Positions 26,240 through 35,340 of a DNA stretch of 64,000 nucleotides are shown piece after piece. The notes beneath the pieces are model-generated. The model was not told the DNA's origin. It was given only the letters and a program-made list of their open reading frames with translations, and did not search any database. The position numbers were made by a program, and so were the translations under genes. The first letter of the stretch is position 1. Each line of letters starts with the position of its first letter. The DNA is taken from NCBI RefSeq assembly GCF_036014015.1, contig NZ_CP107905.1:4340001-4404000 (forward strand), in the 5' to 3' direction. The stretch comes from Streptomyces sp. NBC_00457 (lineage in GTDB: Bacteria; Actinomycetota; Actinomycetes; Streptomycetales; Streptomycetaceae).

Positions 26240-26635
26240 TCAGTGGCGTGCCGTTGTGCGGGTCGCGTCCCGGCACAGCAGCCGCAGCGAGCCGTCCCCG
26301 GCGAAACAGCGCCGGGCCTCGTCGATCGGATCCCACAGCCGGCCGTCGGGGGTGCGGACCCAGTGGTCGCCGCCGCCCGCCCACCACTCGGCGCCGGTCT
26401 GCCGGACGACCACCTCACCGGCGTACGCGCCGAAGCCGCGCAGCACGGTCTCCACGGCGGTGTACGGCGTTCCCTCACGGCGCAGTTCCTCGATCATCCG
26501 GTCGACGCGCCACAGGCTCTGCGCCGAGTAGTCGAGCCGCAGCCGCGCGCCCTCGCGCATGGTCGCCACCGCGTCCGCCGCCCACCGCACCGGCTTCGCC
26601 GCGGCCTGAGGCCTGCTCCCCTGCTGTGTCGTCAC
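26240..26635 (-). CDS. conserved hypothetical protein
   Basis: The 131-residue product contains RWAADAVATMREGARLRLDY, SLWRVDRMIEELRREGTPYT and a C-terminal VVVRQTGAEWWAGGGDHWVR and PDGRLWDPIDEARRCFAGD. It looks like a small cytoplasmic globular protein of a family found in Streptomyces; I do not recognise a function. GTG 26635 is taken as start because upstream codons lack coding character and would eat into the divergent promoter. A GTG at 26731 is the longer alternative. Codon usage is typical. Confidence 0.6.
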   Translation of the reverse strand: MTTQQGSRPQAAAKPVRWAADAVATMREGARLRLDYSAQSLWRVDRMIEELRREGTPYTAVETVLRGFGAYAGEVVVRQTGAEWWAGGGDHWVRTPDGRLWDPIDEARRCFAGDGSLRLLCRDATRTTARH

Positions 26636-26800
26636 ATTCGGAAAAGCGAGGTCAGCGGGTATTTCGTCACGCGGATCGGGCCACTGCGCGAGACCGGCGC
26701 AGGACCGCCCCACCGCCTGCACGACCCGCACAGGATTCGCTCAGCACGACGGGTTGACGCCCCAGTGACGATTCGGGACGTCCGTGCGCTCTTGTCACCG

Positions 26801-27295
26801 ATGAGCACGTACTTCCACTTGCGCGCCGTACCACCCGCGGCCCTGCGCAACAGCGCCACCTGGCAGCAGAAGCTCTTCGAGGACGACTGGGACACCGTGC
26901 GCCGGCGCCTCGACCGGCACCGCGAGGAAATGCTCGACAAGCACTACCTCGACCACCAGCTCCTCTACGCCTGCACGCCCCCGCACCACTCCGAGGAGGG
27001 ACCCTGGGCCCATGTGGTCCTGGGCGGCCGGCCGGTGCTCCATCCCGAGCCGGACAGGCCGCCGTTCCTGGTGCTGACCGCGGCGCAGGTGGCCCGGGTC
27101 GCCGCGTTCCTCACGGGTGCCGACTTCGACGCCCTGTGGCGGCCGGTGCGCGACAAGCTGCTGCCGCGGTACGGCGGACCCGACACGGAGCCGGAGGTCC
27201 ACGGCGTCTTCGCGGCGTCCCACCGCGATCTGACCGCGTTCTACGCCCGCACGGCGGAGTACGGGGACGCGGTGGTGAAGTGGCTGGTCACCTGA
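26801..27295 (+). CDS. DUF1877 family protein (YfbM-like)
   Basis: The 164-residue product starts MSTYFHLRAVPPAALRNSA and contains LDKHYLDHQLLYACTPPHH, VLGGRPVLH, LTAAQVARVAAFLTGADFD and the C-terminal LTAFYARTAEYGDAVVKWL. This is the DUF1877/YfbM fold, of unknown function. ATG 26801 begins the conserved region. Its stop is part of a small palindrome shared with the converging gene nine nt away. Confidence 0.8.
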   Translation: MSTYFHLRAVPPAALRNSATWQQKLFEDDWDTVRRRLDRHREEMLDKHYLDHQLLYACTPPHHSEEGPWAHVVLGGRPVLHPEPDRPPFLVLTAAQVARVAAFLTGADFDALWRPVRDKLLPRYGGPDTEPEVHGVFAASHRDLTAFYARTAEYGDAVVKWLVT

Positions 27296-27308
27296 GCCGA
27301 ACGCTCAG
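27292..27308. terminator. compact palindrome spanning both convergent stop codons
   Basis: CTGAGC at 27292-27297 and GCTCAG at 27303-27308 form a 6-bp hairpin that contains the TGA of the plus-strand gene and the TGA of the minus-strand gene. Confidence 0.45.
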
Positions 27309-27874
27309 CGCCGCCCCCGCGCCCGCCGTGACACGACGGCGCGCAGCACGCGCCGCCCCTCCGTCGACACCTCCAGCGCATGGCGCAGGCCGCTCGCGCC
27401 ATGCCCGGCGAGCAGTTCCAGGACGGCGACCTGGCGGCGCAGTTCGGCGGCGACGAGCGGCGGCATGCCTTCCGTACGGCCCTCGCGGCGGGCGTCGAGC
27501 GAGGCGGCGTCGTCCGCGACGTCGAGGAGCCGGTGGATCTGCAGCGCGGCGACGGAGCAGGCGTCGGCCCACATCCGCGCCTCAGCGGCGGACCGGACGG
27601 CCGGGGCGGCGGCCAGCATGCGCCGGACGAGCAGCGCGGCCTCGTCCTCGACATCCGCGTCGTCCATGACGTCCGCGATGCCCAGCTTTCCGCGCGCCTG
27701 CTCCAGCAGTTCGCCCCACGCGGTGCTGTCCCCGCCGTCCGCGAGGTTCCCCCACAGCGGCCGCAGCACCTCGTCGTCACCGCCCAGCAGCGGTACGCAG
27801 CGATCCAAACAAGCCAACCCGCTGGCGGCCAGGCCGCGTTCGTCGGCCTGCGCGATCAGTTCCACCAGGCTCAT
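27305..27874 (-). CDS. conserved hypothetical helical protein
   Basis: This 189-residue protein is predicted to be mostly helical: MSLVELIAQADERGLAASGL at the start, LDRCVPLLGGDDEVLRPLW, a long ALLVRRMLAAAPAVRSAAEA helix and a basic tail GRRVLRAVVSRRARGRR. It has no signal peptide and no known catalytic motif that I can see. ATG 27874 has GGGAGG upstream. I do not recognise the family; its neighbours are also small hypotheticals. Confidence 0.65.
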   Translation of the reverse strand: MSLVELIAQADERGLAASGLACLDRCVPLLGGDDEVLRPLWGNLADGGDSTAWGELLEQARGKLGIADVMDDADVEDEAALLVRRMLAAAPAVRSAAEARMWADACSVAALQIHRLLDVADDAASLDARREGRTEGMPPLVAAELRRQVAVLELLAGHGASGLRHALEVSTEGRRVLRAVVSRRARGRR

Positions 27875-27960
27875 CCACGCCTCCCTCTGCGGGGCTTCGC
27901 GGGGCGCCCACCTTTACGGAGCCCGCACTTCCCCTTACTGCGTGCGACGGCCCGGGAGTG

Positions 27961-28464
27961 TCACAGGGGGACGACGCCGAGCCGGTCGAGCATACGGAAG
28001 AATAGATTTTCGGCCAACGGGTCGGCATCGGAGGTGAGAACGTCCAGCAACGGCCCGTCGGACACCTCGTGCCCGGCCTCCGCGGCCCAGGCGACGGCCC
28101 GCTCGGCGGCGTCACGCGGCTCGAGGAAGTAGTCCTCCAGCATGCGCCCCTCCTCGTCGGCGCCGAGGTACCCGGCCATCGCGCCCCGCGCGAGACAGGT
28201 CGACCACGCCCCGCTCTGTGGCCCCGCCGCCTCGATGACCACACAGTCGCTGTCCATGACGTATCCGAACAGCGCGGGCGCCCCGCTCTCCTGGGCCAGC
28301 GCGTTCATGCTCCCGACGTCGCCGTCCCCACTCGGGTACTCCCACACCTGCCAGCCCCCGGGCGCGGACGCCCGTAAGCTCATCCCCTTCGCGCTGGACA
28401 GCGCCGCCAACTCCTCGAGCGGCCGCTCGCTGCGACCCACGACGAAATACCCCCAGAAACCCAT
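27961..28464 (-). CDS. conserved hypothetical protein
   Basis: The 167-residue product starts MGFWGYFVVGRSERPLEELA and contains GGWQVWEYPSGDGDVGSMNA, GAPALFGYVMDSDCVVIEAA and YLGADEEGRMLEDYFLEPRD. It appears to be a soluble alpha/beta protein of a Streptomyces-type family without a known role. ATG 28464 has GGAGGGGG upstream; the frame extends to 28557 but without a ribosome-binding site. Two direct ACATCACAGTCG repeats lie just upstream. Confidence 0.65.
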   Translation of the reverse strand: MGFWGYFVVGRSERPLEELAALSSAKGMSLRASAPGGWQVWEYPSGDGDVGSMNALAQESGAPALFGYVMDSDCVVIEAAGPQSGAWSTCLARGAMAGYLGADEEGRMLEDYFLEPRDAAERAVAWAAEAGHEVSDGPLLDVLTSDADPLAENLFFRMLDRLGVVPL

Positions 28465-28481
28465 CCCGGCCCCCTCCTGGC

Positions 28482-28529
28482 TTCGGCTCACGCCGAAAAC
28501 ATCACAGTCGGCCGAATACATCACAGTCG
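28482..28529. promoter_or_regulatory. hairpin and paired ACATCACAGTCG repeats
   Basis: TTCGGC-TCAC-GCCGAA (28482-28497) forms a small hairpin, followed by ACATCACAGTCG at 28499-28510 and again at 28518-28529, a 19-bp period. The block precedes the hypothetical gene on the minus strand and could be its promoter/operator. Function is inferred. Confidence 0.35.
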
Positions 28530-28585
28530 TACGGGAGTTCGCAGCAGCACCGGACAATTCGCGCGTGTCCGCACAACTCCAGGCG

Positions 28586-30277
28586 TCAATCCAGCCGCTC
28601 GGCCAGCGCCTTGAACTCCGCCCAGGACAGCTGCGGCCGGCCCGGGTTCCACAGCTTCTGCACGGTCGCCGCCAGCGGCATCCGGATCCCGGCCGCGACC
28701 TGCTCCTGGGTCTGCGAGTCGGCGAGATCGCACCACACCGCGAAGGAGCCGCCGAGGATCTGGTCCTCGTACCGCACCGGAACCGCCTGCGTACCGCGCA
28801 CCACCCGCGGCGTCCACTGCTCGTAGATCCGCTGTCCCGTCGGATAGACGAAGGTCTGGGGCTGCCCGAGGACGTAGTACAGGAACTCGTCGTTGTAGTT
28901 GACGAGGTCGCGCCCGGCGCTCAGATACTCCACCGGCAGCCGCGCCCCGATCTCCTTGCCCGTCCAGTAGGCGACCTGGAGATCCTCGGCCGCCTCGACG
29001 GACGTACCGGCGTAGAAGCCGTCGTTCCACGCCCGCATCGTCCGGTCGTGCGTACGGATCGTGTCCGCGCGGTCGTTGAGCCAGCCGGTGGCGAGGTCGG
29101 CGACGGTGGCGCCGGAGCCGTACGCCTCGGTCGCGGCGGCGGCCAGCTGCGGATAGGCGGCCTCGGGGTTGTCCGACGTCAACGCCGCGTACTCGTCACC
29201 GCCGAGATGCCAGTAGCCGCCGGGGAACAGGTCGGCGTACTCGTTGAGCAGATCGTCGACGATGGCGCCGGACTCGTCCTTGGAGATGTCGATCGCACCC
29301 CGCGGCGCCGCTCCCTGCGCGCTGCGCAGCTGCAGTTCGGGATGGGCGGCGATCACGGCCCCGAGATGCCCCGGAGAGTCGATCTCGGGCACGACCGTCA
29401 CATGCAGCCGCTCCCCCAGCTCGACGATCTTCTTCACCTGCGCCTTGGTCAGATGCTCCTTGGACACGATCTCCGGATGCGTGTCGGACTCGATCCGGAA
29501 CCCCTGGTCGTCCGAGAAGTGCAGCCCCAGCTGGTTGAACTTCAGGTCCGCCAGCTCACGCACCCGGTCCTCGATCCACCCGGCCGTGAAGTGCTTGCGG
29601 GCGATGTCGAGCATCAGCCCCCGCTGCGGCTTCGCCGGCTCGTCGCGTACGACGCCCTCCGGTGCCGTACCACCACCGCGCACCGCCTGCTTGAGCGTCC
29701 GGGTGCCGTAGAACACGCCCGAGTCCGCGGGCCCGCTGATGTTCACCCGCCCGCCACGCACGGTCATGGCGTACGACTCCGGATCCGCGCCCTCGTCGTC
29801 GTTCAGCGCCAGCCGTACGTCCCCGGCGCGCACGTCGTCCTTCTCCCCCGCGTACGACAGCCCCAGCTCACCCGCGAGCAGCCGCCCCTCGTCGACGAGC
29901 TCCGCGTCGTTCACGACCACCCGCTGACCGCGCGCCGGCTTCCAGCCGGGCCCACGGGCAGGAGTGTGCGCGCGGACGGCGGGAATGGTGCGGGGCGTCT
30001 TCGACAGCGGGTAGGTGCGGCTCGGGCTGGGACGGGGACTCGGAGTCTCCGACAGAGCCGCCGCCGATGTCGTCGTCGTTCCGGCCGCGGGCAGCCGGGA
30101 CGCCGAATCCGCTCCCGGATCACCCTCGTCCCCCGCGGCCGCCCAGATCCCGAGGCCCAGCCCGACCGCCACCACGGTCGCCGCCGCGACCAGCATCCGC
30201 CGCCTGTCCGTCCATGCCGAGATCCTGCGCCTGTGCTGACTCACGGGCGCCAACCTAGGCCCTGAGCCGTGCGACAT
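28586..30277 (-). CDS. beta-N-acetylhexosaminidase, GH20
   Basis: This 563-residue protein has an N-terminal membrane/signal helix (RRRMLVAAATVVAVGLGLGI), a Pro/Ser/Thr linker, a GH20b domain (residues about 115-230, ending YAMTVRGGRVNISGPADSGV) and a GH20 TIM barrel. The barrel shows GLMLDIARKHF, QLGLHFSDDQGFR, VVPEIDSPGH and the catalytic Asp-Glu pair in HLGGDEY. It should release terminal GlcNAc from chitin or cell-wall sugars outside the cell. ATG 30277 with a GGTGG-type box is preferred; GTG 30244 and GTG 30343 are alternatives. It is divergent from the uraD-like gene. Confidence 0.9.
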   Translation of the reverse strand: MSHGSGPRLAPVSQHRRRISAWTDRRRMLVAAATVVAVGLGLGIWAAAGDEGDPGADSASRLPAAGTTTTSAAALSETPSPRPSPSRTYPLSKTPRTIPAVRAHTPARGPGWKPARGQRVVVNDAELVDEGRLLAGELGLSYAGEKDDVRAGDVRLALNDDEGADPESYAMTVRGGRVNISGPADSGVFYGTRTLKQAVRGGGTAPEGVVRDEPAKPQRGLMLDIARKHFTAGWIEDRVRELADLKFNQLGLHFSDDQGFRIESDTHPEIVSKEHLTKAQVKKIVELGERLHVTVVPEIDSPGHLGAVIAAHPELQLRSAQGAAPRGAIDISKDESGAIVDDLLNEYADLFPGGYWHLGGDEYAALTSDNPEAAYPQLAAAATEAYGSGATVADLATGWLNDRADTIRTHDRTMRAWNDGFYAGTSVEAAEDLQVAYWTGKEIGARLPVEYLSAGRDLVNYNDEFLYYVLGQPQTFVYPTGQRIYEQWTPRVVRGTQAVPVRYEDQILGGSFAVWCDLADSQTQEQVAAGIRMPLAATVQKLWNPGRPQLSWAEFKALAERLD

Positions 30278-30341
30278 CCGTCCACCACGCGTTCCGAAAC
30301 TCTCCCGTGCGGGTGAAATTCGGGCATCCGTCGGACACGTC

Positions 30342-30923
30342 ATGTCCGATCTCGATAACGTGGTGGCACATCTCTCACACCATCCCCTGCCGAATCACGT
30401 GACGCCCACACACCTCACTGGCCAAGTCGCCATACCCGAGCAGACCCGGGACACGTCTTCCCCGCTGGACCACTTCAACACGGCCCCCCTGGAAGACGTC
30501 CTCCACACCCTTCTCACCTGCCTCCACAGCCCCCGCTGGGCCCACCGGGTAGCCGACCACCGCCCCTACCCGGACCTCGAGTCCCTCCTGGCCGCCGCCG
30601 ACGAAGCGGCGTACGACCTGACAGCGGCAGACCTGGCAGCGGCCCTGTCAGCAGAAACGCTTCCTGAACTCCCCGACGGAACGTACTCGGCCGCCCATAC
30701 CGCACTGTGTGCCGCACATGCCGCATACGAGGCGCGATTCGGACACGCGTTCGTCATCTGTGTCGACCACCTGCCACCCAGCGAAGTCCTCGACCAGATC
30801 CTGGCGGGAATCCGGTCACGATTGACAAACGATCCGGAAGAGGAACGAGTGGTGGCAGCAGAGGAACTCCGGAGACTGGCCAGGGGACGTTTGAAAGACG
30901 CCCTCAGGGGCGCGGGGCTGTGA
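30342..30923 (+). CDS. OHCU decarboxylase-like protein (2-oxo-4-hydroxy-4-carboxy-5-ureidoimidazoline decarboxylase)
   Basis: The 193-residue product has the OHCU decarboxylase layout: LDHFNTAPLEDVLHTLLTCL, SPRWAHRVADHRPYPDLESL, AAHAAYEARFGHAFVICVD and LAGIRSRLTNDPEEERVVAA. It would act in the uric-acid to allantoin branch of purine breakdown. The short HPRIG-type active-site loop seen in UraD/PucL enzymes is not visible; the region is shortened, a feature I associate with a Streptomyces subgroup. The last codons and the stop lie inside dispersed repeat copy 3. The N-terminal 40 residues are poorly conserved in style, so the start may be downstream. Confidence 0.75.
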   Translation: MSDLDNVVAHLSHHPLPNHVTPTHLTGQVAIPEQTRDTSSPLDHFNTAPLEDVLHTLLTCLHSPRWAHRVADHRPYPDLESLLAAADEAAYDLTAADLAAALSAETLPELPDGTYSAAHTALCAAHAAYEARFGHAFVICVDHLPPSEVLDQILAGIRSRLTNDPEEERVVAAEELRRLARGRLKDALRGAGL

Positions 30924-30970
30924 CAATTTGCGGCTCCGCCGCGTGGGCGCGACAAGCCCCCACCCACCCG
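30901..30970 (-). repeat. dispersed repeat, copy 3, overlapping the uraD-like 3' end
   Basis: On the reverse strand this reads TGTCGCGCCCACGCGGCGGA, then GCCGCA and GTCACAGCCCCGCGCCCCT, matching the second half of the repeat in the monooxygenase gene. The repeat supplies the last six codons and the TGA of the preceding gene. Confidence 0.7.
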
Positions 30971-31163
30971 CACCCGGCACATAACCCCACACACCACCTC
31001 CAATAGCCCGTTCGCCTGCCACATTGATCACATCAACGGGCCCGGCGTAAGCACCACAGGCAACCGTCGCTACGATGCTGGGGGCCGGTGGACCGTACCC
31101 GGCCGGGCCCGACCGACCACACAAGCCGGCGCGGCCCCAATCCCCGCTCCCGGAGGAACTTCC

Positions 31164-31544
31164 GTGCCGGCTGGAACGCTGTACCGCGGCCGGGAAGGAA
31201 TGTGGTCCTGGGTGGCTCATCGAGTCACCGGCGTCCTCATTTTCTTCTTCCTGTTCGTTCACGTGCTGGACACCGCTCTCGTCCGTGTCTCTCCCGAGGC
31301 CTACGACGACGTCGTGGCCACGTACAAGACGCCGCTCGTCGCGCTGCTGGAGTACGGCCTCGTCGCCGCCATCCTCTTCCACGCGCTCAACGGCCTGCGT
31401 GTCATCGCCGTCGACTTCTGGTCCAAGGGCCCGCGCTACCAGAAGCAGATGCTCTGGTCCGTCGTCGGCCTGTGGCTCGTACTGATGCTCGGGGCGATCT
31501 ACCCCGTCCTCGGTCACGCCGCTCGTGAACTGTTCGGGAGCTGA
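31164..31544 (+). CDS. sdhC: succinate dehydrogenase cytochrome b556 subunit
   Basis: The 126-residue protein has three membrane helices. SWVAHRVTGVLIFFFLFVHV contains the His of the haem-ligand type, followed by YGLVAAILFHALNGLRVIAV and LVLMLGAIYPVLGHAA. It anchors the SdhAB catalytic dimer of complex II and carries the quinone/haem site. GTG 31164 follows GGAGG at 7 nt. It is first in sdhCDAB; the following gene starts six nt after its stop. A TACGAT at 31071-31076 may be the -10 box of the operon promoter. Confidence 0.95.
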   Translation: MPAGTLYRGREGMWSWVAHRVTGVLIFFFLFVHVLDTALVRVSPEAYDDVVATYKTPLVALLEYGLVAAILFHALNGLRVIAVDFWSKGPRYQKQMLWSVVGLWLVLMLGAIYPVLGHAARELFGS

Positions 31545-31549
31545 CGCGT

Positions 31550-32032
31550 ATGTCCACCACCGAAAAGACCGCCGCCGGTATCGGCCCCGTGGAGGGCGAG
31601 TCCCTCTACGGCGTCGACAACCCGGCGCCGCTGATCGAAGCCCCGCGCAAGCGGACCAAGAAGACCCCGAAGTCCACACGGGGCAACTTCGAGATGGCCG
31701 CCTGGCTGTTCATGCGCCTGTCCGGCGTGGTGCTGGTCGTCCTGGTCCTCGGCCACCTGCTGATCCAGCTCGTGCTGGACGGCGGCGTGTCGAAGATCGG
31801 CTTCGCCTTCGTGGCCGGCCGCTGGGCCAGTCCCTTCTGGCAGGTCTGGGACCTGCTGATGCTGTGGCTGGCGATGCTGCACGGCGCCAATGGCCTGCGC
31901 ACGGTCATCAACGACTACGCGGAGCGCGCGAACACCCGGCTGTGGCTGAAGGGCCTGCTCTACACCGCCACGGTGTTCACCATCCTGCTGGGCACGCTGG
32001 TGATCTTCACCTTCGACCCGAACATCCGCTAG
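31550..32032 (+). CDS. sdhD: succinate dehydrogenase hydrophobic membrane anchor subunit
   Basis: The 160-residue protein has a hydrophilic 45-residue N-terminus and three membrane helices: [39 protein letters not shown] and [19 protein letters not shown]. The His in GHLL and the [16 protein letters not shown] loop are typical of actinobacterial SdhD. It pairs with SdhC to hold complex II in the membrane. It starts at ATG 31550, close behind sdhC, and is followed after 19 nt by sdhA. Confidence 0.94.
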   Translation: MSTTEKTAAGIGPVEGESLYGVDNPAPLIEAPRKRTKKTPKSTRGNFEMAAWLFMRLSGVVLVVLVLGHLLIQLVLDGGVSKIGFAFVAGRWASPFWQVWDLLMLWLAMLHGANGLRTVINDYAERANTRLWLKGLLYTATVFTILLGTLVIFTFDPNIR

Positions 32033-32051
32033 ATCCGGGGCTACGAGACCA

Positions 32052-33806
32052 ATGAAGATCCACAAGTACGACACAGTCATCGTCGGCGCGGGTGGCGCCG
32101 GCATGCGCGCCGCCATCGAGTCGACGAAGCGCAGCCGGACCGCGGTGCTGACCAAGCTCTACCCGACCCGCTCCCACACGGGCGCCGCGCAGGGCGGTAT
32201 GGCCGCCGCGCTCGCGAACGTGGAGGAGGACAACTGGGAGTGGCACACCTTCGACACGGTCAAGGGCGGTGACTACCTGGTCGACCAGGACGCCGCCGAG
32301 ATCCTGGCGAAGGAGGCCATCGACTCGGTCCTCGACCTGGAGAAGATGGGCCTGCCGTTCAACCGCACGCCGAACGGCACGATCGACCAGCGCCGCTTCG
32401 GCGGTCACAGCCGGAACCACGGCGAGGCCCCGGTCCGCCGCTCCTGCTACGCGGCCGACCGCACCGGCCACATGATCCTCCAGACGCTGTACCAGAACTG
32501 CGTGAAGGAGGGCGTGGAGTTCTACAACGAGTTCTACGTCCTCGACCAGCTGATCACCGAGGTCGACGGCGTGAAGCGGTCGGCCGGCGTGGTGGCGTAC
32601 GAGCTGGCCACCGGCGAGATCCACGTCTTCCAGGCGAAGGCCGTGATCTACGCGTCCGGCGGCTGCGGCAAGTTCTTCAAGGTGACGTCGAACGCGCACA
32701 CGCTGACGGGTGACGGCCAGGCGGCGGTCTACCGTCGCGGGCTGCCGCTGGAGGACATGGAGTTCTTCCAGTTCCACCCGACCGGCATCTGGCGCATGGG
32801 CATCCTGCTGACGGAGGGCGCCCGCGGTGAGGGCGGCATCCTCCGCAACAAGGACGGCGAGCGCTTCATGGAGAAGTACGCGCCGGTGATGAAGGACCTG
32901 GCGTCGCGTGACGTCGTGTCCCGGTCCATCTACACGGAGATCCGCGAGGGCCGCGGCTGCGGTCCCGAGGGCGACCACGTCTACCTGGACCTCACCCACC
33001 TCCCCCCGGAGCAGCTGGACGCCAAGCTGCCCGACATCACCGAGTTCGCCCGCACCTACCTGGGCATCGAGCCGTACACGGACCCGATCCCGATCCAGCC
33101 CACCGCGCACTACGCGATGGGCGGCATCCCGACGAACGTCGAGGGTGAGGTGCTGGCCGACAACACGACGGTCGTTCCCGGCCTGTACGCGGCGGGCGAG
33201 GTCGCCTGCGTCTCCGTCCACGGCGCGAACCGCCTCGGCACCAACTCGCTGCTGGACATCAACGTGTTCGGCAAACGGGCCGGCATCGCCGCCGCCGACT
33301 ACTCGCAGACGGTCCAGCACGTCGAGCTGCCCGAGGACCCGGCTTCGCTGGTCGTCGCGCAGGTCGAGCACCTGCGCTCCTCCACCGGCACGGAGCGGGT
33401 GTCGACCCTGCGGCGCGAGCTGCAGGAGACCATGGACGCGAACGTCATGGTGTTCCGCACCGAGCAGACGATCAAGACGGCGGTCGAGAAGATCGCGGAG
33501 CTGCGCGAGCGCTACAAGAACGTCTCGATCCAGGACAAGGGCAAGCGGTTCAACACGGACCTGCTGGAAGCCATCGAACTCGGCAACCTCCTGGACCTGG
33601 CCGAGGTCATGGCGGTCTCCGCCCTGGCCCGCAAGGAGTCCCGCGGCGGTCACTACCGCGAGGACTACCCGAACCGCGACGACGTCAACTTCATGCGCCA
33701 CACCATGGCGTACCGCGAGGTGGGCGACGACGGCACGGAGTCCATTCGTCTCGACTACAAGCCGGTCGTCCAGACCCGCTACCAGCCGATGGAGCGTAAG
33801 TACTGA
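32052..33806 (+). CDS. sdhA: succinate dehydrogenase flavoprotein subunit
   Basis: The 584-residue protein oxidises succinate to fumarate with covalently bound FAD. It shows the dinucleotide motif [14 protein letters not shown], the flavinylation His in [16 protein letters not shown], the substrate-binding HPTGI segment and [20 protein letters not shown], and the C-terminal [21 protein letters not shown]. Length and motifs are standard. Its stop overlaps the sdhB start (TGATG), so translation is coupled. Confidence 0.97.
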   Translation: MKIHKYDTVIVGAGGAGMRAAIESTKRSRTAVLTKLYPTRSHTGAAQGGMAAALANVEEDNWEWHTFDTVKGGDYLVDQDAAEILAKEAIDSVLDLEKMGLPFNRTPNGTIDQRRFGGHSRNHGEAPVRRSCYAADRTGHMILQTLYQNCVKEGVEFYNEFYVLDQLITEVDGVKRSAGVVAYELATGEIHVFQAKAVIYASGGCGKFFKVTSNAHTLTGDGQAAVYRRGLPLEDMEFFQFHPTGIWRMGILLTEGARGEGGILRNKDGERFMEKYAPVMKDLASRDVVSRSIYTEIREGRGCGPEGDHVYLDLTHLPPEQLDAKLPDITEFARTYLGIEPYTDPIPIQPTAHYAMGGIPTNVEGEVLADNTTVVPGLYAAGEVACVSVHGANRLGTNSLLDINVFGKRAGIAAADYSQTVQHVELPEDPASLVVAQVEHLRSSTGTERVSTLRRELQETMDANVMVFRTEQTIKTAVEKIAELRERYKNVSIQDKGKRFNTDLLEAIELGNLLDLAEVMAVSALARKESRGGHYREDYPNRDDVNFMRHTMAYREVGDDGTESIRLDYKPVVQTRYQPMERKY

Positions 33807-34585
33807 TGGCAACCCCGACCCTGGACAAGGCGGACGCGGCCGGCACGCCTGAGCCCGGCTTCGCCGACTCCCCGTACATCACGGCCACCTTCCGCATCCG
33901 CCGCTTCAACTCCGAGGTCTCGGCGGAAGCGGCCTGGGAAGACTTCCAGGTGGAGATCGACCCGAAGGAACGCGTCCTCGACGCCCTCCACAAGATCAAG
34001 TGGGAAGTGGACGGCACGCTCACCTTCCGCCGCTCCTGCGCCCACGGCATCTGCGGCTCCGACGCGATGCGGATCAACGGCAAGAACCGTCTGGCCTGCA
34101 AGACGCTGATCAAGGACCTCAGCCCCGAGAAGCCGATCACGGTCGAGCCCATCAAGGGCCTGACGGTCCTCAAGGACCTGGTCGTCGACATGGAGCCGTT
34201 CTTCCAGGCCTACCGCGACGTCATGCCCTTCCTCATCACGAAGGACACGAACGAGCCGACGCGCGAGCGCCTGCAGACCGCCGAGGACCGCGAACGCTTC
34301 GACGACACCACGAAGTGCATCCTCTGCGCCGCCTGCACGTCCTCCTGCCCGGTCTTCTGGAACGACGGCCAGTACTTCGGCCCGGCGGCGATCGTGAATG
34401 CCCACCGCTTCATCTTCGACAGCCGTGACGAAGCGGGCGAGCAACGCCTGGAGATCCTCAACGACAAGGACGGCGTCTGGCGCTGCCGCACGACCTTCAA
34501 CTGCACGGACGCCTGCCCACGCGGCATCGAGGTCACCAAGGCGATCGCGGAGGTCAAGAAGGCGCTGATCACGCGCCGCTTCTGA
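33806..34585 (+). CDS. sdhB: succinate dehydrogenase iron-sulfur subunit
   Basis: The 259-residue protein carries the three cluster motifs of complex II: 2Fe-2S in SCAHGICGSDAM with the later NRLACKT Cys, 4Fe-4S in CILCAACTSSCP, and 3Fe-4S in CRTTFNCTDACPRG. It passes electrons from the SdhA flavin to quinone at the SdhC/D interface. A decayed second copy of its last 45 codons plus terminator lies 4.4 kb downstream (38939-39147). Confidence 0.97.
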   Translation: MATPTLDKADAAGTPEPGFADSPYITATFRIRRFNSEVSAEAAWEDFQVEIDPKERVLDALHKIKWEVDGTLTFRRSCAHGICGSDAMRINGKNRLACKTLIKDLSPEKPITVEPIKGLTVLKDLVVDMEPFFQAYRDVMPFLITKDTNEPTRERLQTAEDRERFDDTTKCILCAACTSSCPVFWNDGQYFGPAAIVNAHRFIFDSRDEAGEQRLEILNDKDGVWRCRTTFNCTDACPRGIEVTKAIAEVKKALITRRF

Positions 34586-34602
34586 TCTTCTCCGCCTGAC
34601 TT

Positions 34603-34640
34603 GAGGGCCCTGTTTCCGTCACTTCGGGAACGGGGCCCTC
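34603..34640 (+). terminator. sdh operon terminator
   Basis: GAGGGCCC-T-GTTTCCG (34603-34618) faces CGGGAACGGGGCCCTC (34625-34640), a long imperfect hairpin 17 nt after the sdhB stop. A mutated form of the same hairpin follows the sdhB relic at 39106-39147. Confidence 0.8.
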
Positions 34641-34653
34641 TGGCGTTGGGCGG

Positions 34654-35340
34654 TCAGTAGTGGCCGCTTTCCGGATCCTCGCCGTCTTCGTAATCCTCGG
34701 CGAGCCGAAGCCCGAGATCGGATTCCCAGTCCAGCGCCCACTGGCGCAGCTGGGTGATCGCCTCGGGCCCGAGCCCGTATGCGGCGAATTCCTCGTCGCT
34801 CACCCAGACGACGCTCTCCAGCCGGTCCCGCAGCTCCCTGAGATCGAACTCGGCTTCATCGCGCAGCCCCAGCTGCTCGAGTTCGATCACGGAGTAGTAC
34901 CGGCAGGCCGCATGTACGTCGATCACGTCCCGCGGCAGGCCACGATCACCGAGCGCGCGCACCTTCATGACCACCAGATCCTCAAGACTGACCACCGGCC
35001 CGACGTCCATGGCAACGGGCCTACGGGACAGGGCCTCCTTGAGGAGGTCGACCTCGCAGGCTTCCCTGCTGTCCGGGTCCGTGACGAGCAGCCTCGCCTT
35101 CAGCGGCCTGACATCGACCACGGCAACCGCCCAGCCCCTGCTTCGCAGACCGTCCGCGAGACGCGGCACAATGTCCGTCATCGACGCGGGGTGCCGGGTC
35201 GCGAAGTCCAGGTCCTGGCTCAGGCGAGTGACCAGGCCGTGAGCCTGCACCGCGTACCCGCCGGCCAGGGCCAGCTCGTACGCTTCGCCCGCCTCCAGGG
35301 CATCCGCGAGCAGACGGCAATGCAGCGCGGGCAGCTTCAT
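34654..35340 (-). CDS. AbiEii/AbiGii-type nucleotidyltransferase (toxin-like)
   Basis: The 228-residue protein has the nucleotidyltransferase core LALAGGYAVQAHGLVTR followed by LSQDLDFATRHP, the G-G...D-x-D pattern of AbiEii toxins, then EVDLLKEA with the third acidic residue. SLEDLVVMKVRALGDRGLPRD with VIDVHA follows. Family members act as toxins that modify tRNA or block growth during phage infection. ATG 35340 overlaps the preceding stop (ATGA). It is the promoter-distal gene of a two-gene unit, as expected for antitoxin-then-toxin order, and lies inside the sdhB-bounded island. Confidence 0.82.
   Translation of the reverse strand: MKLPALHCRLLADALEAGEAYELALAGGYAVQAHGLVTRLSQDLDFATRHPASMTDIVPRLADGLRSRGWAVAVVDVRPLKARLLVTDPDSREACEVDLLKEALSRRPVAMDVGPVVSLEDLVVMKVRALGDRGLPRDVIDVHAACRYYSVIELEQLGLRDEAEFDLRELRDRLESVVWVSDEEFAAYGLGPEAITQLRQWALDWESDLGLRLAEDYEDGEDPESGHY

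Noticed and set aside
31048..31076. Vegetative promoter for sdhC
   Set aside because: TACGAT is a fair -10 box but the -35 position (TAAGCA) is poor, so it is only mentioned in the sdhC entry, not listed as a site.
34585..34650. Possible tRNA as the attachment site of the accessory island
   Set aside because: No cloverleaf can be drawn; the repeated sequence is the sdhB 3' end and its terminator.
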